Positions 48,943-60,130 of a stretch of DNA of 64,000 nt are shown here, piece after piece; positions within the stretch are counted from its first letter, which is position 1; each line of letters begins with the position of its first letter. The position numbers and the translations under genes were made by a program. The stretch is from Monilinia fructicola (lineage: Eukaryota; Ascomycota; Leotiomycetes; Helotiales; Sclerotiniaceae), in the NCBI GenBank assembly GCA_008692225.1, contig VICG01000003.1:1853501-1917500 (forward strand), in the 5' to 3' direction. The notes under the pieces are model-generated. The model was not told the DNA's origin. It saw nothing but the letters and a program-made list of their open reading frames with translations, and made no database searches.

Positions 48943-51900
48943 CTAATCGATTTCCACTACTTCTCTCTTGGCCGGCCTCGGGTTCATGTTTTGATTGGAA
49001 GGTTTTCTCTTCAACATGTTCTGATTTACATTCAAATTCATGTTCATATTCGGAGTTGGCATGCGTTGTTGACCTTGGCTACTTCCCTGACTTTGTGGGT
49101 GACTCTGAGAGTTTGCTGGTGTGGGTACTTGTAATTGTCTCTGTTGCTGAGGATGTGAGATTTGTTGCCCTTGTGATCCTGCAGCTTGTCCTTGCATTTT
49201 CATTTGAGATTGCTGCGAAGTTGGAACCATAAGGTCCTCTGGGGTGAGATTTCGCATCACTGCATCAACCTTTTCGAGACAGGTTTCGATACCAAAATCA
49301 TGACCAACAGCGCTGGTACGCATTCCCTTCCAGTCACCATCGCCCGGAGAGTCCCAGACAGTTTTCAAACGGGTATCAATTTCATCGTTTGGGAGCGCTT
49401 CACCTCTTCCGCCCCTGTCAGCCTTTTCGGCACGGCGTATAAGCCACCATGGCTGTTGCTTTCGATGACACATTTTGATATCAAATGAGACTGTTCGTGA
49501 AGGCGTATCGGGAATGCTTGACTTCAGCACGTAGCGAAGATTAAACCACTCGAAAGCTCGGACGAAAACGAAGACTTCACCTTTATCATGAAGAGGGCCC
49601 CAAGTATCTTCTATGGTTTCAAAAGCACGCAAAGGGTAGAGAGTCTGTGGGAGTAGAGTTGCAACAGCATCGAATCCCCCCTTCGCAATATTCAAGACCT
49701 TGTCTAAAGAGTCTAAGATACGTATATGTGGGTTGCCAGTCTCTAAGGCGAGTTTCATTTTGCCTTCAACTAAGCCTAAACTGACCATGGCTTTATACGA
49801 AAGAGGTTTTGTCTTATCTGCATCCATAGCAAGTTTTGCTTGAGCCTCCGGTGGCTTTCCGTAAGAAAACTCAATTTCTTGTAGTGAAATCTTGTCACAC
49901 CTGATAGCCTTTTCGTGTTTGCGAAGAACCGCAGTACAGGAAATGAGACGCTCGACCTGAAACAAACGATCACTCAGGGCTGGAATTACAGATTCACCAA
50001 CTTGGGATCGTAACCTGAAAGCGATTTCTCCTGATCTAGCCTGAAATGCAATGTCGTCATCTATTTTTTCATTCAGGACGGAAAGAGCTGGGATGGGGAC
50101 GGCCATGCGCGCGACTGTGACTAGTACAGCCTTCTGCTCCAACTTAGGGCCAACGAGCTGTAAACCGTCAACTTGTGGCTGTGATTGAGGAGATTGGGCT
50201 GTGAGAAGTGGCTCCAGCCCCTGAAATGATAGCTTTAGATAATCTTTCGCCCACGTTTTCTGCATTGGGGTTTTCGCCCTGGCTTGAAACAGTTCAGGAA
50301 TATTAATCCAGATTGAAGGAAGTTTGACAGGTGAAAGTAGGTTCGTTTGTCGAATAGTATGACGGACCCGTCGGTCGTGAAGTGCTTTGAGATTAATATA
50401 CTGCGAGATGAGTCCTCCAGCGAAGGTATGGAGAGTGGACATGAATATGTAAGAGGGTGTTGGTGAGACGGTCCTAATGGGTATGTGAATAGAGGCCAAT
50501 ACTTTCACGCCCGTTGCTTGTTTCGATCTAAACAAGTCAGCATGAAAATATAATGAACGCGCTTGACGATACATACGTTTGAAACAACCACCAACTTTCT
50601 CCGCTCATACCCAACGTAACAGCTACAAGCCAATCCTCATGCCAACCAGGTCTACTGAACCAAGTGATTTGTTTGGTATCTTTAGGAATTTTCCGTTTCA
50701 GGTCTTCTCGTGATATGCCAGGGTTGTCGGCCCTTCTCCACCCAACACTAGTACCAAGGATGACGAGTTCTTCTGAGATGGCTAGACATCGGAGGTTTTC
50801 GATATTGAAATGCGCATCCAGGGCAGGATCTCTATCCAGACTGTTGAGCTTATTCTGTGATGAGGTGATGATTCGAGAGGCTGGACTGAATATGAAGGTT
50901 CCTGTGACCGGCTCTATGGTAATTGATACATGCTGTCTCTCTGTTAATTGTACCCGGAGGGTAGACTCCTTTGGCTCAGTATTCGATGTGTACAACGATA
51001 AAGCTGCCTCGCGATTCGCAAATATAGGTTCAACTGCCAATTTGGTGTGCGTTGAACTCAATATATGATTGACATGCATTGCAATAACAGTCTTGAGGAG
51101 TCGTTCGACGGAGATATTAACTGTATCGAGTGGAATGTCCACATCTTTGACCTCTTTTGAATCTCGAAACCATCTTATAAAGAGTCGGCTTGTAGATTTA
51201 GGATCATGGTACCCATCCTTCCTTCGTCCACTATGAACTCCCAGAATAATCCAGCTTCGTGGCCCATTTTTCTTGTATCTATCCAGCCAGTACTGAATGC
51301 ACAGTGCCCGATGAAGTGGTTCAACCTTAAGACCATCGATCCAAGTACTTCTAGAGAGTTCAACTGCTTGTCTCCTGAATTCACTAATCTTGTGCGTCAA
51401 AACCATCTCATGTAGGTAGGTGTAGCAGCCAGATAGACCGTCTTTCTCCAGTGTGGCATTGACTTTGCTCTCTATGTGGAATTGATGTCGCGGTGGTAAT
51501 TCGCTAAGAGAGGGGGAAAACAGAAACCGAAAGTCGATAAACCAAAACTGTGACGCCTGATCCTCATCTGCGATAGTCAGGTCAATTTCAAATTCCCCGG
51601 CTACTTTGAAGGTCACACGACCAGATTTTATCGTATAATCTTTGAAGTGTAGGGGGATCTTATCGTACTCGTACAGGTTCAGGCGAATAGATAATAGCGT
51701 GTTGAGTTTTTCCAAGGATTTGAGTAGCTCCTTGGGAGTCATGGGAGGTGGCGCAATATAGCCAAGCTAGGAGGTGTTAGCATAATCTCAAGGTGTTCGA
51801 GTAAGAGACTCACGTCTGGCATCCAGTTGGCCTTCCCCGTCGACAGAACTTCCACTGCAGTTTTCAGATCTGGATTCGGTACACCTGCATTTAATAAATT

Positions 51901-52557
51901 GCGTTTCATCTGGTAGATGGTTCCTATGATATTGTGATATAGTTCCCGTTTGTTCATCAGATGAAAATTCAGGTCGATAATCCTGCTCACTTCATCGGCT
52001 TTTCGACTCCACTCCAATACAACCAGTTGCTTAACCCAGGTAGAATGCTGACCTTGAATAAAATTTAACAAGCTCACCTTCTTGTCCACATTGTCGTTAG
52101 AGGCATCGTCTTCTTTGGTTATATGAGGTGCGCTCAAGTTGATCGCCGACTGAGGTATCGGCATATTTGCCAAATCCGTGATCGCCGTCCTTAACTCATT
52201 ATGACTTGCTTGTGCTTGTCGGTTCAGAAGTTCTGTTAATGATACGAATCCGGCCGTGATATGTTCGACTTCTGGGGGAAGGTCGTGGATACGATCAAGG
52301 ACATCTTTTGGAATCGTAGGTTCCTCCGTAGAATTCTGTTGTCGCGCTGAGCCATCCTTTGGATTCCCATTCATTCCATTGGAGACGGCTTGATTAATTG
52401 GTGCCATATTGTGCCGAGGCTCAGATCGTGCCTGATTCTTATCTCGACTTCTCTCAGAAGATTTTCCTTCACCATTGATACCATTGGAGTATCGATCTCT
52501 GTCATGGTTGGTATGCGACCCATTCCTACTCCCACTATCCATGATGACGCCAGGCAT
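48943..52557 (-). CDS. MED14: Mediator complex subunit 14 (Rgr1)
   Basis: Three exons, 52557-51814, 51766-50577 and 50527-48943, give 1,172 residues with no frame problem. The disordered N terminus (MPGVIMDSGSRNGSHTNHDR) is followed by the conserved MED14 domain: LPPEVEHITAGFVSLTELLN, LLNFIQGQHSTWVKQLVVLE with WSRKADEVSRIIDLN, and LGYIAPPPMTPKELLKSLEK with LNTLLSIRLNLYE. The C terminus is Gln/Met/Asn-rich and ends in KREVVEID. MED14 is the backbone joining head, middle and tail of Mediator and is needed for RNA polymerase II transcription. The two introns are 47 and 49 nt. The frame is open further upstream to about 52729 without any ATG, so 52557 is the most likely start. Confidence 0.95.
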
Positions 52558-55209
52558 AGTCTCTCGTCCTTGCTCACCTACCGAACCACCTCCTCCTTGC
52601 GACACACCTACAGCAGCCCCCTCTACAACCTTTGTGTGGTCTATCGAATCTATCTTGGCTGTCGATGGGATATTTGGATATTTGAATCCTTGGAGAGGGG
52701 CTCCAGGAGCAGAATCGCATGCGCTACCTCAGCGAATGCTGGAACATGTGCGCAATAGACTTTAACGGTTTTCCCTAATGTTCGAAGACCAGTTTCGATA
52801 TCATACGTGTGGTGATAATTATCAATAGCTCTTTGTAACTGTAGGGTTGAGAATGCACAGCGCGACCTTGCATGAAAGGATGGCTGGGTCACTTTTTATG
52901 GGTACGACTCGACTCTTGTTGGAATGGTAATAATTTGGAAAGATCTAATCTGTTATGGTTTAATATGCGCCTCGTCTTGAATAATAAGTTTGGTGATGAT
53001 TTGTTGTTGTTGTTATTGTTGTTGTTAAGGAAGGATTTTGATTTTCTATGACGATCTGCCGTTTGATGAAATCAAAGAAACAATCAACAACTGGGCTGGG
53101 CTGGGTGTAGTGGAATTGCGCTAAAGTATGACTTGGTTGTACTAAGAGGAAGTAGTCTTGATGGTAAAGCCGAGTAGGTATGTAAGGTCATGTGATGTGA
53201 TTGATGAACGTAGATACGATACCTAGTAGATAGGTGCCTAGGTGTGTACCTAGTAGATACGTACCTACCTAGGTAGGTATGGATGTAATAATAATGATGA
53301 TGATAAGTAGAGTGAGTACGCACGTACCGTGGGTAGGTGCTAGTGAAAAGGGAAGGAATGAACGATTGCTTGATTCGAAGTTGATTGAAAGAAAGAGAGA
53401 GGAAGAGAAGAGAAAGGATGCAGGACAAGGAAGGTATAAGGAAGATCTATTATTTATTAGGTAAGGTAGAGAGGCAGAGGCAGAGGCAAAGGCAGAGGCA
53501 GAGAAAGATAAAAGAAAATGTTTATTAGGAATCTAGAAGGTACAAAGGTAAAGAGAAGAATCAAGGTAAAATCGTACTCCCAGATTTAGATATATATGTG
53601 CACCTTAGATATCCATTGGATGTATGTATATATATATCACTTTCTTAAAGTAACAAATAAGAAGCATCTGCATCCATGGATATACTTGCTTGCTTTCCTG
53701 CTTGCTTTGCTCTTTAAGGCTCTGCTATTATCTATAGATTAGATCTAAAAATCAGCAAAGAATTATTTAGATATATACGGAGGTATCTCCTTCCCTTATA
53801 TATATTCTATTATTCGTATTTATAAAATAATAATAAGAAGCGATATATTATAGATCCATGGATACCTAAACAATTAGATAATAATAAAAAGAAGAGATAA
53901 CTAAATAAATAAATGAAAATCTTATATTTTAATTCTATTTCTTATAAATAAGTATTTATTTATTTAGATATTTAAAAAGAAGAAGAATATTTTTATAAGT
54001 ATTAGATTAAATAATTATATATTATTTCTATATATATATATATATATTAGATATATTATATTAAAGTCTTTTTATTTACCTTAACTTTAAGTCTCTTTTA
54101 TTCATCTAAATCTATAAATAATTTATATTCTTTTTCTTCTATTTCTCTCTTTATTATATATAAATACCACTTTATAAACTCTATCCATGGATGTATACAC
54201 ACACATATATACACACACACATATATATCCCTACACATACACATACGCCCGTGAGCGTATACATACACATATATGGATGCTATAAGTGTAGACTACGACG
54301 TATATAACATGAGCTCATGTGATTCTTAAGAAAGAAAGAAAGAAAGAAAGATACCAGGTGCAAAGTGGTCCATGGGTGTTATTGATGTTGTCGATGGTCG
54401 ATGCTAGTACAGTATCTACCTAGGTACATCGTACATACTACATCGTACCTACCTACTACTTCTCTCACCTCCCCCCTGTTTTATTTCCACCGCGTCTACC
54501 GAGACATATATGTACGAGGATATACTGTACAGTCCCTATCCATGGATACTAGGTATATCTCTTCCTACTCTGTACAGTACTGGACTAAATAGTTTTCTAT
54601 CTCGTCACAATTCATTTATGCTTAAAATCTTTCCTGGGTGCTTTCTCAGTCAAAGTACCTAGGGATGTATGTATGGTCCACCCTTCCTCTATTCCTTCAC
54701 CTCCCTCCATCCAACCATACCTCGAGGTAAGGATTGTCACTTCATCCCTTCATCCCTTCATCATCTCATCACTTCATCACTTCCCAACTTCACCACTCAC
54801 CACTTCACCACTTACCACTTCACCACTTCACCACTTCTCATAAAACCCCTTCATAACCTTCATAACCTTCATAACCTTCATAACCTTCATAACTTTGGTA
54901 TATAAAATATTTTCCAACTATAACTTCTATTCATATCATATCTATATTTCCTTCTATTTCTCCTTCTCTTTCTCTTGACCATGATGGATAGATGACTTTG
55001 ACTCTGTCTTTGATTATGCACAAGTAAAATGCTCAAAATTATATTCAACATTCAACATCCAACAACATTCAATAGTAATCAATCATTCCATTCTGTTTTA
55101 TCCATTTATCCGCTTACTTAGCATGCCCAGGTGTTGTTAGCATAATGCTCTGATCCTCTAAACGCCTATCGCTATTTACTGGTTCCCGAAATACCTTATC
55201 CTGCGCGCA
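52558..55209. promoter_or_regulatory. Long divergent region MED14 / ATG22, repeat-rich
   Basis: About 2.65 kb between two start codons pointing apart. It holds ACCTACCTAGGTAGGTA (53263-53279), four copies of the palindrome ATCCATGGAT (53672, 53854, 54183, 54539), AT-rich DNA at about 53750-54170, CA/TA tracts and AAAG repeats. Core promoters are inferred by position only. Confidence 0.45.
54848..54892. repeat. CCTTCATAA tandem repeat
   Basis: Five perfect 9-bp units lie about 320 bp upstream of the ATG22-like start. Pyrimidine-rich CACTTCACCACTT repeats precede them. Confidence 0.9.
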
Positions 55210-57490
55210 ATGGTCCCTCGCAACGTCAGCGAATCCCAGCTTCGTCGCCCTGAACCAGAACGCGCTCCTTCAAATAGTACAAAAATATCATACAGATCAT
55301 ATTCCTCATCGTTCGAAGCAGATGACGAGAGATCTAGCTCTGCGGATCACGATAGTATGGGTCCCGATATTGGCTCTGCCCATAGAGATATTCCTGCTCA
55401 GTATGCGGGCGAGGATACACGATTAACGAGTCGGAAAGAGTTGTCGGGTGGTACGCCTATGGCTTTGCTGCCGAAGTTTTCGTCATTTGTGGTATCGGTA
55501 CGTCTTGACTTATTTCCTTTGGATCTTGGATCTCATAGTTGGGTTATGGGAGAAAAGACGGTCAAGTGAGATGCAATTCAATGGGAAAGTATCCATGCAG
55601 GCTAGGGCGGCGGTGTTGTCAGCCTCGTCTCATTCAAACCCTATCAATGACGGCATTGTACCTTCAATTATATGAATTTCATTACAGAAGTTTAGGTCGT
55701 TTAAGCTTGTGAGAAACTGTGATAAACTCTGGCTAACGATCGTATTCCAGGCTCCTTCATTCCGATTACTTTGGAACAATTGGCAAGAGAGAATGGTGTC
55801 TTACTTTCAGATCCAACACAATCATGCGGCTCGAGCTCTACACATCTACCTCCCAGGTTTACATCCAGGGAGTGCGAAAGATTCACAATGTGTGATTTAT
55901 CTTGGAGGTCTACAGATTAATACCGCCAGCTTTGCTATGTATAGTTTTCTCTTTGAGTGTTCTCTCTTCCAAGCAATCTTGGTTGTTTCAATCAGCTGCG
56001 CTGCAGATCATGGGAAACTATCGAAAACGATTGTTATTGTTTTGCTTTCGCCGGATCTATAACTACCATGTTGTTCTTGACGGTTGTCCCAAAGGTTTAC
56101 TTGCTAGGAGCACTCTGGGCAATAATCTCAAACACATGCTTCGGGGCGAGTTTTGTGCTGTTGAATTCCTTTCTTCCCCTACTCGTTCGACATCATCCGA
56201 AAGCTCAGTACGGAACTTCAGAATTTACACCCGAGTTTCGTCCCAGTTTGATTGATGATTACCCTCCAGAACACTCGCTGGACGAGCCAGAAGTGGAGGT
56301 GTATGATGACAGAAGTGCCCTTCTGTCATCTACTAGGAATTCCTCGCAGGCTTCGGACGTATCTGAACCTCTAGCGTCTAAGGATACCACTTCTATTGAG
56401 CTTCAATTATCTACTCAAATCTCTTCGACTGGTATAGGGATTGGCTATAGCGCAGGCCTCTTCCTGCAATGCGTATCCATTGTGATCATTTGGCTGCTCA
56501 AAGGTACGACCTTTTCGTTACGACTAGTGCTCTTCTTCATTGGGTTATGGTGGTTCGTCTTCACAATTCCTGCCGCATTATGGCTTCGACCTAGACCAGG
56601 ACCGCCGTTACCATCCACTGGCAATGGACATTCGAAAGGCTCCCGAAGTTGGTTTGCTTATATTATTTATGCCTGGTCATCTTTATTCCGCACCGTAAAA
56701 CTCGCCCGAAAACTAAGAGATATCACCCTTTTCTTGATGGCTTGGTTTCTCCTCTCGGATGCTATCGCAACTGTCTCGGGAACGGCAGTCCTCTACGCCA
56801 AAAACTCAACTCCGCATGGCACCCGAAGCACTCGGTCTCATTAACGTGATTGCTACCACGGCTGGTGTTCTGGGCGCATTCTCATGGGCCGCCATTTCCC
56901 GCACCTTCAAGCTAAAACCCCATCAAACAATCCTCGCATGCATCTGCATCTTCGAAATCATACCCCTTTACGGTCTCCTAGGCTTCCTCCCCATTGTAAA
57001 ACGCTGGAACGTCATCGGTCTCCAACAACCATGGGAAATGTACCCTCTAGGCTTTCATCTATGGTTTTGTCCTTGGTGGACTAAGTAGTTATTGTCGCTC
57101 TTTATTCGGTGAACTTATACCTCCTGGATCCGAAGCTGCATTTTATGCCCTCTATGCTATTACAGATAAGGGATCTAGTGTATTTGGACCAGCAATCGTG
57201 GGAGCTATCGTTGATCGAACGGGCGAAATTAGACCAGCCTTTTGGTTTTTGGCTCTTCTAGTGGGACTACCCGCTCCGTTGATATACTTTGTCAATGTGG
57301 AGAGGGGGGGAAAGAAGAGGGCGCCAGGTTGGCGGAGGTTATCGAGGGGTTTAGGATCAGGGATGGGGAAAGTGGGAGTGACAATGAGAGTGGGAGTACG
57401 AGGTCGGGTGTTCATGAGGATGAACAGGAGTATGATGATGGACTTATAAGTCCTCATAGCGTGGAGGGGGAGAGAGGGAGAGTGCAATGA
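55210..57490 (+). CDS. ATG22: ATG22-like vacuolar amino-acid exporter, frame heavily interrupted
   Basis: Exon 1 is 55210-55497 and exon 2 is 55751-57490, about 673 residues if corrected. Family blocks are in order: [13 protein letters not shown] with [128 protein letters not shown], with about 12 membrane helices. Atg22 releases amino acids from the vacuole after autophagy. Nine corrections are needed: G-run 55446-55448 one short; one extra at about 55850-55880; T-run 55945-55948; an extra CT at about 55961-55968; A-run 56015-56017; C at 56049; A-run 56800-56804; T-run 57053-57055; G-run 57304-57310. Assembly error is likely, but real decay is possible. Confidence 0.85.
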
Positions 57491-58798
57491 TATACGACTT
57501 GGTTTTCAACGACAACTTACTCGGTGATTCAAATTGGGGTTTATGCGGCGAAGGGAAAGTATATTGCAAAAAGGATTTCAACAAAGATGCATTTCGTCTA
57601 TAGTATATGATTTCGATATATGTATGTAGGTAGTTATAAATGAGATTCTGGATACAGAAGACGCAACGCATGATGGAAGGGGGCGCAGGGTGGCGTTTAT
57701 ATCAGAATGACAATTGATTGGATTGATTTATGACAAACCGGGGAGAGAAATCGATTTGGCTTTCCAGTCCCTCGTGAAACAGAATCTAGGCCGATGTATA
57801 ATATATGCATGTGTCCCGTCTGGAAAATACAAGGGCGATTGTGGGAGGTAGCACGTTGGAGATTGGAGGTGGAATGCCGGGTAGGGTAGATAGGAAGGAA
57901 CCCGCAAAGGAAAAAAGGACATCGGCGGGCATGTCAACTTCGCTTTCAATGAGCCCTTGGGCGGGAGGTATCGAAACAGGGAAATCACGAGGTGACATGA
58001 TATGAAAATGTTCGGCCGACGTTGAGAAAAAGGGGGGGGGGGGGGAGGGGGGAGGAGATGGATGTAGGCAATGAACAAGATACTGAAAGGGAGAAGGGTG
58101 AAAAATGTCGGTATGTCGATGAAAGGGGGACGACGTCAGAGGGGGATAGCGTCTCCATATTACCACAGATGAATGAATGCAATGTGGTCGGGTGTGATTA
58201 ATGGAGGGATGACTTAGCATAGCAGACAGTTAAGCAGTTTGTATACATTACATATTACTCCGATGAACCCCAAGTACGTACAGATACAAGTTACGCTCAC
58301 TCTTTCCTCTTCTGTGTTTTCTTTCTAGATGGGAACCGAATATGAGACAACATGTAAAATGTGAAATGAGATGGAATTCTGAGACTAATAAATAAAGAAA
58401 CAAAACGCAAGGGAATGCAAAGATGGTATCAATGAAGCATAATCTTATTCCATTCGCTACCAAAGGACGGCGAAGGAAGGCAAGAAGGCAAGCGGGCGCA
58501 GGAAACAAGAGAGCAGGAATACATAGAACAATAGGTATGAAGCAATCTGGTGACTTTGACTTTTCGTGGGTATGTTTTCGCATGCGTCCGTTGCTCGTTC
58601 ATCGTTACTTCGTTTCAAGGGATTTGGGTGAGAGAGGAGTGCTAGGTAGCAGGGATCTTCCGGGTGTATGGTTCGTATTGGACATTGATGTGATGTGTCT
58701 ATTCTCTTTCCTTTCTCTTATACCTTTTTTCCCCCGTGACACGATGGAATGAAAAAGGTAGAAAGATGAAAAGAGATGAAGAGAGCAAGGTAGAGTGT
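57491..58798. other. Convergent gene-free stretch
   Basis: About 1.3 kb between the 3' ends of ATG22 and the SDR gene. It includes a G-run of about 13 bases at 58033-58045, a place where assemblies often go wrong. No gene is supported. Confidence 0.45.
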
Positions 58799-60130
58799 CT
58801 ATTTTGCAACAGGCCACCAGCCTATCTTGATATAACTATCGATCATACCCTGCAACAAGTCCTTTGTAATCTTTGGGTGATCATATTTGAAGCCAACCAC
58901 CTTCTCAATCCTGGTCCCGTCCATGCTTAGATCGGTATCCTTCAGTAATTCCTTCTCCATGAATGGTGTAAGAGGGCCCGGTCGTGTAATTCCCGCCTCC
59001 TCAAGAAGATCAGCCCAGGGGCCAAGAACCTCTTCGTTGATATCATCCACAACGCTATCCATATTCAACTTTGCGAATGTGCTGACAAGTTGTCCTTGGA
59101 ATCCAGTTTTGATGCCAAAAATCTCACCGATAAGCTCGGCGATAGTCCCTTGAGATGTTTCCCCCTTATCCACAACATTGAAAGTGGGGATCTCGCCCAT
59201 AGACTTGACGTCCCAATTTGGTTTCCCAGAGATCGCATACCATTCGGCCACGGCCCAGAGCGCTTTGCAAGTATCGTTTATATTGACCGTGTTGACGCGC
59301 AAATCCTTGGTCCAAAGCCATTTCATCTCTTCGTTGAGATGTTGATAGATACGTGCCATGGTGAGAGCGGTAGGAACGAACTGTGAGGCATAATCTCCGT
59401 AGACATGTGCCAGACGAACGATTATGAGGTTCAATCTAAATGAGCGATGGATTAGCAAAAATAAAGTAGGGGGAATATGAAAATTTCTAGACACCCCTCA
59501 TGTTCCTCTCTCAACCATGCAAAAAGATGTTGATAAGAAATCCAAACTCACCCCTCAATCTTGGCCAATTCCTCCTCAGCCTGTAATTTGAAAGTCGCAA
59601 TCTTACTCCACGGTTTCAATTTATCCCCCTCTTTACTCGGCGTTGAATCTGATTTGTATACCATTCCCGTACTCAGTTCTACAAAAGCTTTGACACCTCT
59701 CTTCGCCGCCTCTTTCCCAACCGCGACACTCAGTGCCAACGAGCGCACCTTGTAAACTTCGTCTTCTTGTGAATACCTTGTCTCTCCTCCGCAGTTGAAG
59801 ACATAATCCCACTGTTTTCCATTCGCGCGATCGAAGATTCTCGGTAGCGATTCTAGAAGACCCGGAGGTAAAATATTAGATGAACGAAGACGCAAGATGA
59901 AAGGATGAGAGGTGTAGCATAAACATACGCTCTTTACTAGCATCAGCTTGCATGAATTTATCATTCGAACAAGCATCTGCAAATTCGGGTGCCAGCCATG
60001 CTAGTTGTGGTAACACTTTATCCACAATCCGCACTTCAGATGCTAGATTGTTTTTATGAATATGCAATGCGAGAAATCGTCCTATGTATCCGAGACCTCC
60101 AATGATGAGAACCGCTGGCTTCTCCGCCAT
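58799..60130 (-). CDS. Atypical NAD-dependent epimerase/dehydratase family protein (extended SDR)
   Basis: Three exons, 60130-59929, 59852-59552 and 59435-58799, give 379 residues with an open frame. The N-terminal Rossmann motif IIGGLGYIGRFLALHIH binds a dinucleotide; NCGGETRYSQ, VELSTGMVYKSDSTP and RLAHVYG follow the usual order of extended SDRs. In the catalytic block the sequence is PWSKIATFKLQAEEEL, so Ile stands where the YxxxK tyrosine is expected, while the Lys is kept. The protein may bind NAD(P) without normal epimerase chemistry, or act on an unusual substrate; the substrate is unknown. An upstream in-frame start near 60301 would add 57 residues; 60130 is chosen because the Rossmann strand starts close to it. 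The second intron is 116 nt. Confidence 0.85.
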
